Translations under genes and position numbers: made by a program
Shown: one piece after another, positions 28,301 through 35,846 of the stretch
How positions within the stretch are numbered: the first letter of the stretch is position 1
Layout of the letters: the number at the start of each line of letters is the position of its first letter
Source of the DNA: Paenibacillus sp. JJ-100
GTDB lineage: Bacteria > Bacillota > Bacilli > Paenibacillales > Paenibacillaceae
Direction of reading: 5' to 3'
NCBI RefSeq assembly: GCF_948329825.1
Contig: NZ_CAOJCM010000001.1
Span: forward strand, 1,364,001-1,428,000
Length of the DNA stretch: 64,000 nt
The notes under the pieces: generated by a model
The model's database searches: none
Seen by the model: the letters and a program-made list of their open reading frames with translations, nothing else
What the model was told of the DNA's origin: nothing

Positions 28301-30082
28301 ATAGGTTAACGGGCTGCCATCTGGATCTGAAGCTGTAATCTGGCCGTTAACGGCTGTGTTTTTATTCGTGGTCAGATTCAGATTCTGAGCTACTGGTGGA
28401 CGATTAGTAATAGTAATGGCTACTGTGGATACTGCTGTACCCCCCAAGCCATCGCTAACAAGTACGGTGAAGGAATCTGGACCGACGTAACCTGAATTCG
28501 GAGAATAGGTAAACGTTCCGTCGGCATTTACAATAACAGTTCCGCTTGTTGGAATAGAATTCAGGGAGTAGGTGAGTGGATCGCCATCTGGATCGGTTCC
28601 CGTGACTTGATTCGATACAGGTACATTTACATTGGTTGTATACGAATAGTTCGGAACGGTTGGTGGACGGTTGTTAATCGTTACATTGTTACCATTAGAT
28701 TGGGACCTCCCCTGGAATGTTGGCCCGCCGGGAAGGCTCTGGAAGGTGTAAGTCAGATTGGCTACATTGGACTGTGTTGAACCTGAAGGGCGTGAGACAA
28801 TCTGTACTGAATATACAATTGTCACTGTCTGACCTGGAGCAATCACACCCAAATTCAGTCCAGTCACTGGACTTGCCCCTGGTTGCGGTACATTGTCCAC
28901 GGACAGACTGTTGGGAACGAAGCTCCCCGAGCTGGGAAAACTGTCTTGTAAAAAGACGAGTGTAGCTGCGGCAGTACCTTGATTCGCTGCCGTGATGGTA
29001 TAACGAATAGTCTCACCGACCAAAGCAGAAGTGACATTAGATGTTTTATTAAAGACAAACAACGGAGCATTTACATCCACTTGTAATCCTAGACTGTTCA
29101 CCAAATATTGGTCTCCGGTTGACAAGAGTCTGATTACTGCAGAAGTTTGAGAATTAATAAGTTGAGGAGTTACATCCACATTCGTAATGTCCCATCCTTG
29201 TCTAGCGCCAATGACTGATGTTCCCGGGCTGCTATTCAGGTTACCAAACGTTCCGTTAGTATTAAGCACACCCTGGTCATTGTTGATCTGAGATGCAAAA
29301 AAGTTGTTTACTGGATTGTTAGGACCCGATATAGGCACAAGTGTATTGACAGTAGGACCAAAGAGGGCCTGGTCACCAACAATCTGAGGATCACCTTCAC
29401 AGGCGCTCACCATCAGACGCCCCGTAACGTTCCCTGTAATTGGTGTGGCAAAACCGCTGATGGAAGCTGTTGCAGCACCAATCGTAGCATTGACAATCTC
29501 TCCACCGACAAAAATACTCATATTTCTCGAGGGGAGAGAGGGATTGGAATAAGCGACGGCGAGAGTCCATCCGGCAAAGTTGGTATTATTTTCAGTGGCT
29601 GCAACCGTACCCGGAATTCTTGCCGCTATATAAGTACCTGCACCTGCTTGTTGGACAAGTGTTGTAACATTCGCAGAATTGACATAAAAATTGGCTATTG
29701 GTGCTGTGTTCACAGCAGTTGCTGGATCTGGAGCTACTGAAAACGTACCAGCTGGAGTCGTGAATGTAATCGGATTGGGGATGGCTCCGCTGACGTTCTG
29801 ATTGCCATAGTTGTAACTTCCCGCCCAGATCAGTTCGGCATACAATACCGTTGATTCTGGGGGTAAACTCAGAATAGCAGCAGAAGAATTCTGTGTGTAA
29901 TTTAATGTTGTTCCTAGGGGGAAGTTACCTGCTTGAGAAGATGTATTTAAAGTGATGAAGGCACCAATAGAACCTACATTTCCCTGATTATTTTGGTTTG
30001 CTACTTTGTTCAATCCCACGGTGTTACCTGTAAATGTAATAGCTCCATTCATAGTTGTGTTATATCTCAAAATAAAAGCCAA
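22385..30082 (-). CDS. Giant Ig/cadherin-like repeat protein without a signal peptide
   Basis: The product has 2565 residues. Residues 1-340 are an Asn/Thr-rich beta domain (RYNTTMNGAITFTGNTVGLN), followed by a DUF11-like domain. About 22 tandem repeats of about 90 residues follow, each opening near NQPPVxQ and holding FTYTPNxGFVGTDSFTV; a degenerate repeat closes the protein at IIADDDE. These resemble tandem Ig-like/cadherin-type surface repeats. No N-terminal signal peptide, sortase motif or SLH domain is visible. The TTG at 30082 has GGAGGTGA 8 nt upstream; the frame is open to 30100. Possible roles are spore-surface or exoprotein structure. Export route and function are unknown. Confidence 0.85.
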   Translation of the reverse strand: MAFILRYNTTMNGAITFTGNTVGLNKVANQNNQGNVGSIGAFITLNTSSQAGNFPLGTTLNYTQNSSAAILSLPPESTVLYAELIWAGSYNYGNQNVSGAIPNPITFTTPAGTFSVAPDPATAVNTAPIANFYVNSANVTTLVQQAGAGTYIAARIPGTVAATENNTNFAGWTLAVAYSNPSLPSRNMSIFVGGEIVNATIGAATASISGFATPITGNVTGRLMVSACEGDPQIVGDQALFGPTVNTLVPISGPNNPVNNFFASQINNDQGVLNTNGTFGNLNSSPGTSVIGARQGWDITNVDVTPQLINSQTSAVIRLLSTGDQYLVNSLGLQVDVNAPLFVFNKTSNVTSALVGETIRYTITAANQGTAAATLVFLQDSFPSSGSFVPNSLSVDNVPQPGASPVTGLNLGVIAPGQTVTIVYSVQIVSRPSGSTQSNVANLTYTFQSLPGGPTFQGRSQSNGNNVTINNRPPTVPNYSYTTNVNVPVSNQVTGTDPDGDPLTYSLNSIPTSGTVIVNADGTFTYSPNSGYVGPDSFTVLVSDGLGGTAVSTVAITITNRPPVAQNLNLTTNKNTAVNGQITASDPDGSPLTYTLNSPPANGSVTVNSDGSLTYTPNPGFAGTDSFTVIVSDPNGGTAISTVTVQVVNRPPTTQNVNLATPENIAVFGQVIGVDPDGDPLTYTLNSQPTNGTATLNSNGTFTYTPINGFIGVDAFTVLVSDPSGGTVVSTVTITVVNLPPTTQNVNLTTPENVPVSGQVVATDPNSDPLTFTLNTASTNGTVVVNPDGTFTYTPNATFVGTDSFTVLVSDGRGGTALSNVTIQVINQPPVAQNQTLTTPGNTPVSGQIVATDPNADPLTYVLNSAPTNGTAIVNPDGTFTYSPNTGFVGTDSFTAIVRDPSGASAIATVTVNVLNQPPITSNQSLSTLQNTPVTGQIIATDPNADPLTYSLLSLPTNGTVTLNPDGSFSYQPAAGYVGTDTFSVLVSDDRSGTAVSVVTVAVANRPPVVNNQTLSTLQNVPVSGQVEATDPDGDPLTYTLQSPPSNGTATVNADGSFTYTPVTGFVGLDSFTVLVSDGKGGTAAGSVAVNIINQPPVTQDLQLSTNFNVPLNGQIPATDPDGNTLTYTVSVPPANGTLVLDPATGTFTYSPNAGFLGVDNFSVLVSDGKGGTATSNVQIGVPASPPVTSDITVDTNTNVPVAGQISATDPQGETLTYTLTTPPLNGTVVLVATSGAFTYTPNAGFVGTDTFVVTITNSSGIPVTSTVSVNVDNQPPVVQNLTVETLQNTLVSGQIPATDPDGNPLTYTVTSAPSLGTVTLNPDGSFTYTPNAGIVGADTFRVLVSDGLGGTATSIVTVNIIDQPPVTQDVLLSTPANIPVAGAVTATDPDGNSLTFTLNSIPANGSVVINADGTFTYAPYGGYVGPDSFTVLVNDGKGGTALSTVSVNVFNEPPVATGTTVTTPQNTPASGAVTATDPEGLSVSFTLLSLPVNGSVVLNTDGTFTYTPNSGYVGADSFTVLATDSLGGSDAAPVLVTVTNDPPVTNNIDLTTNINILVFGQVLAIDPAGDPLTFSLLSPPANGTAVVNPDGTFTYTPAAGFGGQDAFTVLVSDGRGGTAVSTVTIQVVNQPPVAQNETLNTTQSTPINSTVIAIDPDGDPLTYVLGISPVNGSVGLNADGSYTYTPNNGFVGTDFFTVTVTDPRGGVSTSVITVYVAAIVPVVTDQTVSTNPDTPVSGQVAASDPVGNPVTTTLLSPPGNGTVSVNPDGAYTYTPNPGFVGTDSFTVQATDIVGSIGTGAVTILVNNPPPVAVGAIVTTLEDVPVSGAVTATSPIGNPLTFNLNSPPANGSVIVNTEGTFTYTPSPGYVGQDTFTVIVSDSFGGTAIATVLVNVINQPPVTQDQDLIGTLNTPLNGQIIATHPSGNTLSYVLGSLPTNGTIDLNPDGSFIYTPNPNFAGVDSFTVWVFDNNGGSAVSTIRISIPALPPVISSTQFTTNADAPISGQLNATSPEGIPVTTALGSLLPVNGTVTVNPDGTFTYQPNLAFVGTDTFSVVATDSNGASTTGTVTILVIAVPPVASDVSVITPINTVVTSRVTAVDPDTTALIYTLYVPVPTNGTAIVNSDGTFTYTPNPGFLGTDSFPIIVTDAYGLNDIALVTVTVIADTPVGPPVNVVTVSGQSVTSTVTVTDPSGLAVTYSLGASPNHGTAVVAPDGTFTYTPNPGYVGEDSFTVIAMNTGGQMTLVPVNVTVLSGTGGGPETTDIGIGTIQGQSVTGQVLATSPDQLPLVYALGTSPANGTVSLTLSGEFTYTPNLNFSGTETFTVVVSDTLGRSSTSTISVVVYAGSPVPLVTPVNPLAPGIPNAPLTINAQIETVSGVPVRSAAPGSGSFYALGTGPNHGVISLGADGSFVYTPNGDYVGTDRFVIRYRDSQGTIVLYNVTVNVKASSSLPGSGTLPGGTLAGTDTGTDIGSDSTLTLNLRSEENRTLFSNLDSLRIGRIIRARVLRAPQNGRLSLNEDGSFSLLPNTNFTGTITFTIVVTTETGAVYTINISVRIIADDDE
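22740..28672 (-). repeat. Tandem coding repeats of about 270 bp
   Basis: About 22 units of roughly 270 bp lie head to tail inside the giant repeat gene. Recurring DNA blocks encode FTYTPN and DSFTVLVSD. The copies have drifted in sequence, especially the last four, so the array is old rather than freshly expanded. Confidence 0.85.
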
Positions 30083-30250
30083 AGATGAATTCACCTCCAA
30101 AAGAAAATATCTATCGCGGAAGTGTATTCAAAGCCCAGATTGTACCATTACATATTTTTGGAAACGATTTGTGATGCCCAAACGATTGGTTGCTGATATG
30201 TTCGGAAAGAATTAGCTAGAAGACTAGAATAGGATATACAAGAAAAACCT
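30083..30250. other. Leader region of the giant repeat gene
   Basis: The 5' side of the giant gene (minus strand) has a strong GGAGGTGA but no convincing sigma-A -35/-10 pair. I looked for a sporulation-type promoter and found none that fits with correct spacing. Confidence 0.3.
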
Positions 30251-30278
30251 TTTACAAAACTTTACAGTCCGTTATAAT
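30251..30278 (+). promoter_or_regulatory. Sigma-A-like promoter for the micropeptide gene
   Basis: TTTACA at 30251-30256 and a perfect TATAAT at 30273-30278 are 16 bp apart. Transcription would begin near 30285, leaving a leader of about 97 nt before the 53-residue ORF. Confidence 0.65.
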
Positions 30279-30381
30279 ACAATCATCTAGTGGATTAGCC
30301 AGCAAAAAAGGCGAAATGCTGTAATTACGATTCGTCAAATATTCACCTGCTTCTTACATCATAAATATCGGAGGTATGATC

Positions 30382-30543
30382 ATGGTCAAAAAGAAAGTTT
30401 CCAAAGCCCTTAGTGCAGTTTTAATCGTTTCAATGCTGGCTACTGGCTTGGTAGTATCTATCCAAGGTAAAACAACGTTAGAAGTAGCGAAGTCAGCTGG
30501 AGAGAAAAAGGTCGAAGTAATTAAAGCTATTCAGAGCGCTTGA
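30382..30543 (+). CDS. 53-residue exported-looking micropeptide
   Basis: The ORF encodes a basic start (VKKKVSKA), a hydrophobic segment at about residues 9-27 and a Lys/Glu/Val-rich tail ending VIKAIQSA. The layout is that of a small secreted or membrane-anchored peptide. GGAGGT sits 6 nt before the ATG at 30382. It has its own good promoter and a terminator at 30619, so it is a separate unit. It has no cysteine, which argues against an AgrD-like or bacteriocin precursor; a Phr-like signal is possible but no rap gene is near. No family was recognised. Confidence 0.6.
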   Translation: MVKKKVSKALSAVLIVSMLATGLVVSIQGKTTLEVAKSAGEKKVEVIKAIQSA

Positions 30544-30618
30544 TGCTCAATTGTATGGAGTTATACGACTCCAAAAGTGGTAGCTATGAAAGAAAAAACA
30601 AATAGAGCAATTCATGAA

Positions 30619-30650
30619 CTTCAGCTTGGTTAACCTAGCTGAGGTTTTTT
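30619..30650 (+). terminator. Terminator of the micropeptide unit
   Basis: CTTCAGCTTGGTT pairs with AACCTAGCTGAGG, an almost complete palindrome, then TTTTTT. The stem is about 12 bp with one or two mismatched or wobble pairs. Confidence 0.82.
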
Positions 30651-30884
30651 ATTATTTGAAAATACAATGATACATCATTTAAGGATTCATTTGCTCTGGA
30701 ATAATAGATGCTAGATAGACGGGTAAGAAAGAGAAAGGGTAGGTTCCTGTTCATCTTTAAGCCGAAATCAAGACAAATGGTTTTGTGCAGGTGGGTATCT
30801 TAGCCGCAACCTTTCAAGGGAGAGTGCGTTAATAGTATGTAGACATACAATCAGACAACTAGAATAAGGTGAGGATGGGGTAGA
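30651..30884 (+). promoter_or_regulatory. Leader region of the LRR gene, unassigned
   Basis: No ORF is supported here. A perfect short palindrome GTATGT-AG-ACATAC lies at 30835-30848, 37 nt before the LRR start. The upstream part (about 30740-30830) contains segments that could fold, but I matched no known riboswitch motif. Confidence 0.3.
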
Positions 30885-32330
30885 ATGAATAAGTACTTAT
30901 CAGGTGTAATTTTATCCATTGTCGTTGGATCTAGCCTGACTGGATACGCACCAGTAGTGCAGGCGGAACAGACAGCAATAGTGCAAGCACCGACGGAAGT
31001 CAGTTTTCAGGACGAGCAGCTGAAGAAAGCAATTCAAAAGGTATTAAACAAAAATGAGAACGAAGTGATACTTCAAAAGGATATGGAAGGGTTAACTTCA
31101 GTTAACCTATATGGAAAAGAAATTAAGAGTCTTGATGGCTTGCAATATGCTTCGAATCTAAAATATGTGAGTTTAAATCATAATAAAATCGCGGATCTAT
31201 CGCCTCTCAGCACATTAACGAAGCTTAAAGGAATCAATCTTAATCATAATCAGATCACGTCAATTGAAGCTTTGTCTTCTTTGACAGCGTTGGAGGAATT
31301 GCAGCTTTCGGGGAATCAAATTGATTCTATTGAGGTGGTGAAGCAGTTACCGATGCTGAGATTTTTGGAGGTGAATGATAATAAAATCACCGATATTTCA
31401 GCGTTGTCATCAGCAAAACATTTAGAAGTGCTGGAACTTAGCAACAACCGAATCGCAGAGGTCGACTCTATCGTCAAATTACCTAAATTGATCTATCTGA
31501 ACATTGCTAACACTAAGATCTCTGACTTAAGCTTGTTGAAGCCACTTTCCAATAACCTTCGCGTACTAAATGTTAGTGGGAATCAAATTACAGATCTTCG
31601 TGATTTAGAAGGAATGACGAAACTCACGGCCCTGTACGCGGAAAATAATTATATCAAGGATATAACTCCTCTAAAGAAGATGAAAAATCTATCATCGTTA
31701 AATCTTCGTTCCAACTTGATATACGATCTTGATCCATTAAGATCTCTTACAATGATTAATAACTTGTATTTGGATAATAATCGGATTTGGAATATTGATG
31801 CTCTTAAAAACCATAAATTCGATACCCATTATGACACAGGTGCATTACTATACGGACTTACTTTAAAAGGAAATTATTTAGATTTGCGGTCTACAACCAA
31901 ATCGTATCAGTTGCTCCAGAAGCTTGCCGGAGACGGACATCAACTTAATCAATCCAAAGCTCAACGTCTGGTGATAGGAAGCACTACCGCCTATGTAGGA
32001 GAGAGCAGCTATAAGATGGATACTGCACCGTTCTTTCATAACAATCGCACCTACGTACCCGTTCGTTTTGTGGCCGAGCGCCTCGGAGCAAAAGTAACTT
32101 GGGACAAGAGTAAGCAAGAAGTGATGATCACAAAGGAGAATACAACGATCCGTTGGGGAATAAATCAGAAGAAGGCCATTGTAAATGGAAAAGCCGTCAT
32201 GTTTGACACTACACCATTGTTGAAGAAACAAAGAACGTTTGTTCCTGTTCGGTTTGTGTCAGAACTGCTTGCAACCGACGTCGAATATGTGCCGAGTTCC
32301 AGATCCGTACTTATCTTTGAGAAGAAATAA
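30885..32330 (+). CDS. Secreted leucine-rich-repeat protein with copper-amine-oxidase-like stalk
   Basis: A 481-residue exported protein. The signal peptide ends near residue 27 (VVQAEQ). Residues 75-335 hold about 11 internalin-type LRRs of 22 residues (LNLNHNQITSIEALSSLTAL pattern). The C-terminus carries paired copper-amine-oxidase N-terminal-like motifs (TYVPVRFVAERLGAKVTWD and TFVPVRFVSELLATDVEY), a domain Paenibacillus and relatives put on surface proteins. No sortase or SLH anchor is seen. The role is probably binding to protein or cell-wall ligands; the partner is unknown. Confidence 0.88.
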   Translation: MNKYLSGVILSIVVGSSLTGYAPVVQAEQTAIVQAPTEVSFQDEQLKKAIQKVLNKNENEVILQKDMEGLTSVNLYGKEIKSLDGLQYASNLKYVSLNHNKIADLSPLSTLTKLKGINLNHNQITSIEALSSLTALEELQLSGNQIDSIEVVKQLPMLRFLEVNDNKITDISALSSAKHLEVLELSNNRIAEVDSIVKLPKLIYLNIANTKISDLSLLKPLSNNLRVLNVSGNQITDLRDLEGMTKLTALYAENNYIKDITPLKKMKNLSSLNLRSNLIYDLDPLRSLTMINNLYLDNNRIWNIDALKNHKFDTHYDTGALLYGLTLKGNYLDLRSTTKSYQLLQKLAGDGHQLNQSKAQRLVIGSTTAYVGESSYKMDTAPFFHNNRTYVPVRFVAERLGAKVTWDKSKQEVMITKENTTIRWGINQKKAIVNGKAVMFDTTPLLKKQRTFVPVRFVSELLATDVEYVPSSRSVLIFEKK

Positions 32331-32345
32331 ACCGTTCGATAGAAG

Positions 32346-32374
32346 GTCATGCCGCAGCGCGGCATGGCTTTTTT
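32346..32374 (+). terminator. Terminator of the LRR gene
   Basis: CATGCCGC-AGC-GCGGCATG is a perfect 8-bp stem with a 3-nt loop, then GCTTTTTT. Confidence 0.88.
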
Positions 32375-32477
32375 ACTATTGAAAGTATAGCTTCATGACA
32401 GGAAAACAAATTCAGATCATTCATCATTTTTGAGCTATGAAATCATCTAATGATTCAGTCACATGAACTCTTGTCAA

Positions 32478-32520
32478 AAGAAAGACCGCTTCCCAGAATA
32501 CGTTGAGAAACGGTCTTTAA
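32478..32520 (-). terminator. Probable terminator of the BCCT gene
   Basis: On the minus strand AAAGACCG pairs with CGGTCTTT, with partial pairing extending inward, then TCTTTTG. It lies 20 nt beyond the BCCT stop. Confidence 0.6.
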
Positions 32521-32539
32521 TTCTGTTTTTTCAAATTAC

Positions 32540-34099
32540 TCATTGCCTTTCAGGCATTTCATTCAGTAGGTTTTCTTGTGTCGCCAGCAGTCGTTTCAGC
32601 TTTTGGCGCTGTCGTTTTTCTTTCTGACGACGATCTCTGTCCTCCGCTTGCAGAGCTTTGAGAAGAGAGATACACATGCCTATAAGGACAACAGCGAAGG
32701 GAAGTGCAGCCACAATGGATGCTGTCTGAAGGCCGTTTAACCCCCCGCTGATCAGCAGTACGACCGCGATAGCAGACTGCAGAATTCCCCAAGTTAATTT
32801 TACTTTATTACTTGGGTCCAGCTTACCATCTGAAGTCAGCATACCCAGCACAAAGGTAGCCGAATCAGCGGACGTAATAAAGAAGATCATGATCAAAATT
32901 GTGGCAATGAATGCAACGATCGTACTCAGAGGTAGCTGCTCCAGCATTAGGAATAAAGCAGTAGTCGCATCTTCCTTGACTGCCTCTGCCAGATTGACTG
33001 CATTAAACAACTCCATGTGAAGTCCTGTCCCGCCGAAGACGGAAAACCAGATAAATCCGAAAAGGCTAGGGATAAGCATGACGTAAATAACAAACTCTTT
33101 TACAGTTCTTCCTTTGGATACCCTAGCGATAAACGTACCAACAAAGGGAGCCCAAGCGATCCACCAAGCCCAGTAAAATAATGTCCATGCCCCAATCCAG
33201 GTTTCTTTCGAGAATGGCGTCAGTCTTAAACTCATGTTCATAATATTCTGCAGGTAGTTACCCAAGGTTGTTGTGAATGTGTCAAAAATAAACGTAGTCG
33301 GTCCAGTGACCAATACAAACATCATCAATAACAGAGCGATCACGAGGTTGGTGTTGCTCAGAATTTTAATTCCTTTATCCAGTCCCGAGGTTGCCGAGAT
33401 CAAAAAAAGTACGGTTACTACTGTAATAATGACAACCTGAACCATCGTAGAGTTAGGAATACCGAATATGTGATTCAGCCCGCCCCCGATCTGAAGTGCG
33501 CCTAATCCAAGGGAGGTCGCCACGCCAAAGACCGTGGAGATGACTGCGAGAATATCAATAGCCTTACCAAGCCAGCCTGCGGCAAGACGCTCACCAATCA
33601 GAGGAATGAAGGTGGAACTGATTAATCCTTTATATCCTTTCCTGAATTGGAAGTAAGCCAGCGCCAACCCGATGACGGTATATATTGCCCAGGGATGGAG
33701 CCCCCAGTGGAAAAAGGAATAACGCAACGAAAGTCTTGCTGCTTGTGCCGTTCCGGCTTCTGCTCCTTCGGGTGCAGATAGATAGTGGGACAACGGTTCA
33801 GCAACCCCCCAGAAAACCAGCCCAATGCCCATACCGGCACTAAATAGCATGGACAGCCAAGAAACCGTTGAATATTCCGGTTCATCATCGTCATCCCCCA
33901 GCCGGATACTCCCGAATCGACTGAATGCTACATAAAAAGAAAAGATGAGAAAGAACAATGTAGCAAGCAAGTAAAACCAGCCAAAATTGTGGATGGAAAA
34001 GTTGTATGCAACGTTAGCTACATCCGATAGCTGGTTAGGAGCGACGGCTCCCCATATTGCAAATAGTGCAACGATAATAATTGTGATTGTAAATACCAT
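32540..34099 (-). CDS. BCCT family betaine/choline/carnitine-type transporter
   Basis: A 519-residue secondary transporter with about 12 membrane helices. Family hallmarks are GMGIGLVFWGVAEPLSHY in the first third and FYWAWWIAWAPFVGTFIARVSKGRTV in the substrate-site helix 8 region. Such proteins import glycine betaine, choline or related solutes, often under osmotic stress. The C-terminal cytosolic tail is basic (RDRRQKEKRQRQKLKR), which in relatives takes part in osmosensing. GGGGG lies 7 nt before the ATG. It is monocistronic, divergent from an MFS gene. Confidence 0.92.
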   Translation of the reverse strand: MVFTITIIIVALFAIWGAVAPNQLSDVANVAYNFSIHNFGWFYLLATLFFLIFSFYVAFSRFGSIRLGDDDDEPEYSTVSWLSMLFSAGMGIGLVFWGVAEPLSHYLSAPEGAEAGTAQAARLSLRYSFFHWGLHPWAIYTVIGLALAYFQFRKGYKGLISSTFIPLIGERLAAGWLGKAIDILAVISTVFGVATSLGLGALQIGGGLNHIFGIPNSTMVQVVIITVVTVLFLISATSGLDKGIKILSNTNLVIALLLMMFVLVTGPTTFIFDTFTTTLGNYLQNIMNMSLRLTPFSKETWIGAWTLFYWAWWIAWAPFVGTFIARVSKGRTVKEFVIYVMLIPSLFGFIWFSVFGGTGLHMELFNAVNLAEAVKEDATTALFLMLEQLPLSTIVAFIATILIMIFFITSADSATFVLGMLTSDGKLDPSNKVKLTWGILQSAIAVVLLISGGLNGLQTASIVAALPFAVVLIGMCISLLKALQAEDRDRRQKEKRQRQKLKRLLATQENLLNEMPERQ

Positions 34100-34197
34100 G
34101 ATGAAACCCCCATTATGTAAGCTTTAGCTAACTATCCCTTATTATGTGCTAGTCCAGCTTGAAACCATGCGAAACACCAGCTGTTGATAAAATAAAA

Positions 34198-34231
34198 CAA
34201 ACCGACGTATCTTGAAACATTTGTCGGTTTG
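34198..34231. promoter_or_regulatory. Inverted repeat in the BCCT/MFS divergent gap
   Basis: CAAACCGAC and GTCGGTTTG form a perfect 9-bp dyad around 16 nt. Runs of T follow on both strands (GATTGATTTTTT and TTTTATTTT), so it could insulate the divergent promoters. It also overlaps the -35 of the MFS gene, so an operator role is possible. Confidence 0.5.
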
Positions 34232-34260
34232 ATTGATTTTTTCAGTGTATTATATAATAC
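34229..34260 (+). promoter_or_regulatory. MFS promoter with a perfect 14-bp palindrome over the -10 box
   Basis: TTGATT (34229-34234) and TATAAT (34253-34258) are 18 bp apart. GTATTATATAATAC at 34247-34260 is a perfect palindrome that contains the -10 box, so a dimer binding there would block transcription. Confidence 0.55.
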
Positions 34261-34394
34261 GAGAAATATTCGAATGTAAGTCGAAGACATCGGTCAATTG
34301 TGTTTTGTGCTAAACAGAAGGGCTCAGAAGAGAAATGATACAATATTTGCAAAGATCATTTAGACTTTAAAACCTTGGTATAAGGAAGTTAAAT

Positions 34395-35624
34395 ATGAAA
34401 AACAAAAACAATCATGCTTCAGGCAAGGGCAGCATATGGTCAAGAGCTTTCATTAGCATTTTCATTATCAACTTGATTCTGAATCTAAGTCAGTTTATGA
34501 CAACTGCTCTGATTCCAAAATATGCTGCTCACTTAGGTGCAACCGCTACCATTATAGGAATGGTAACCAGTATGTTCGCGATCACCGCTCTTGGTGTTCG
34601 ACCAATCGTTGGTCCGACCACTAGTTATTTTAAAAAGAATCAATTGTTAGCTGTATCTACAGGCATAATTATTCTTGCGTTTATCTGTTATGGATTAGCA
34701 AACCATATTACCGTAGTTGTAGTGGGGCGTTTGCTACATGGAATCGGTATGGGATTTCTGGCTCCGCTTAGTCTAGCCTTAGCAAGTGATGCCTTGCCAG
34801 AAAGCCGAATTGCTTCGGGTATAGGTGTGTTCTCAATGGGTCAGGCCATTGCTACTGCTATAGGTCCATTGCTTGGCTTAGAATTAGTTCAAACTTACGG
34901 ATACAGTGCTACATTCTTTATCAGTGCAATAGGGACGAGCAGTGTACTTATACTATCCCTAAGACTGAAAACAAAAGCCCCAGAACGGAACAAAACATTC
35001 AAGATTTCACTCTATAACATCATTGCACCCGAAGTAATTGTTCCTACGGTTATCATGTTTTTTTTGGCAGGTGCCTTTTCCTGTATTAATTCATTTATTT
35101 TGATATATGGGGCCGCACTTGATGTTGATGAGATCGGTTTATTTTTCACCTCTTATGCAATAGGTTTGTTATTTACCAGACCCATAAGTGGGAAACTTAG
35201 TGAAAAATATGGACTAAGCACAACCATTATTCCTGGAATTATCATATTTGCTTTGTCATTTATAGTGATTAGTTACTCCAGGTCGCTTCCTATGTTTATC
35301 GTTGCGGGAGCAATCTCTGCGTGTGGTTATGGAATATGCCAGCCTTCCATTCAGACCCTCTGCATGAAGCTTGTATCCAGCGATAGACGTGGAGTAGCCG
35401 GTAATACGAACTATATAGGCGTAGATACGGGTTATTTGATCACGCCGTCCCTCGCAGGCTTCATCGTATCTGTAGTACAAAGTAATGGAGGAAGTGAAGT
35501 TGCTGGCTATGCCATAATGTATCAGGTGATGACCATTCCGATCCTTATAGCTCTGGCCATTTTCTTGCTGAAGAGAAAGTCTTTGAAAGAGAAGGAAGCT
35601 AGTAGCAATCTATCCTCAATATGA
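34395..35624 (+). CDS. MFS transporter
   Basis: A 409-residue twelve-helix major facilitator. Motif A-like residues are weak (ITALGVRPIVGPTTSYFKKN), and GRLLHGIGMGFLAPLSLALASD resembles drug or metabolite exporters of the YfcJ/YhhS and arabinose-efflux-like groups. AAGGAAG precedes the ATG. The gene is divergent from BCCT and followed by a double terminator. The substrate is unknown; efflux is more likely than uptake, but only by analogy. Confidence 0.85.
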   Translation: MKNKNNHASGKGSIWSRAFISIFIINLILNLSQFMTTALIPKYAAHLGATATIIGMVTSMFAITALGVRPIVGPTTSYFKKNQLLAVSTGIIILAFICYGLANHITVVVVGRLLHGIGMGFLAPLSLALASDALPESRIASGIGVFSMGQAIATAIGPLLGLELVQTYGYSATFFISAIGTSSVLILSLRLKTKAPERNKTFKISLYNIIAPEVIVPTVIMFFLAGAFSCINSFILIYGAALDVDEIGLFFTSYAIGLLFTRPISGKLSEKYGLSTTIIPGIIIFALSFIVISYSRSLPMFIVAGAISACGYGICQPSIQTLCMKLVSSDRRGVAGNTNYIGVDTGYLITPSLAGFIVSVVQSNGGSEVAGYAIMYQVMTIPILIALAIFLLKRKSLKEKEASSNLSSI

Positions 35625-35640
35625 GGGCGTAGGACCGCAT

Positions 35641-35697
35641 GGAAGATGGAACGTGAACATCTTCCATTAGAAGTCGCTAATTTAGCGGCTTTTTTCA
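35641..35697 (+). terminator. Double terminator (includes dispersed repeat copy B)
   Basis: GGAAGATG pairs with CATCTTCC over 8 bp, directly followed by the repeat core AAGTCGCTAA...TTAGCGGCTTTTTT at 35669-35696. Two hairpins in a row end the MFS transcript. Confidence 0.82.
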
Positions 35698-35846
35698 TCT
35701 ATACATAACGTGAGTGAATTATCTTATTGGTCATTAAACTCTATAGCTGTGCAACTTGCTGAGTCATAGGTGCTTCAGAAAGAGGTGTGCTAATCATGCT
35801 TCGGAAGTAGTCAACTAAAAATAACAATAGTTATATGTTTATGCGA

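Noticed and set aside
30083..30240. Sporulation sigma-E or sigma-K promoter for the giant repeat gene
   Set aside because: A partial -10 match (AATACACT) exists, but no -35 element lies at the right spacing, so the idea is not supported by sequence.
30651..30884. Riboswitch upstream of the LRR gene
   Set aside because: I compared the leader with remembered consensus features of cyclic-di-GMP, cyclic-di-AMP, TPP, purine and guanidine riboswitches and found no match; only a short palindrome remains.
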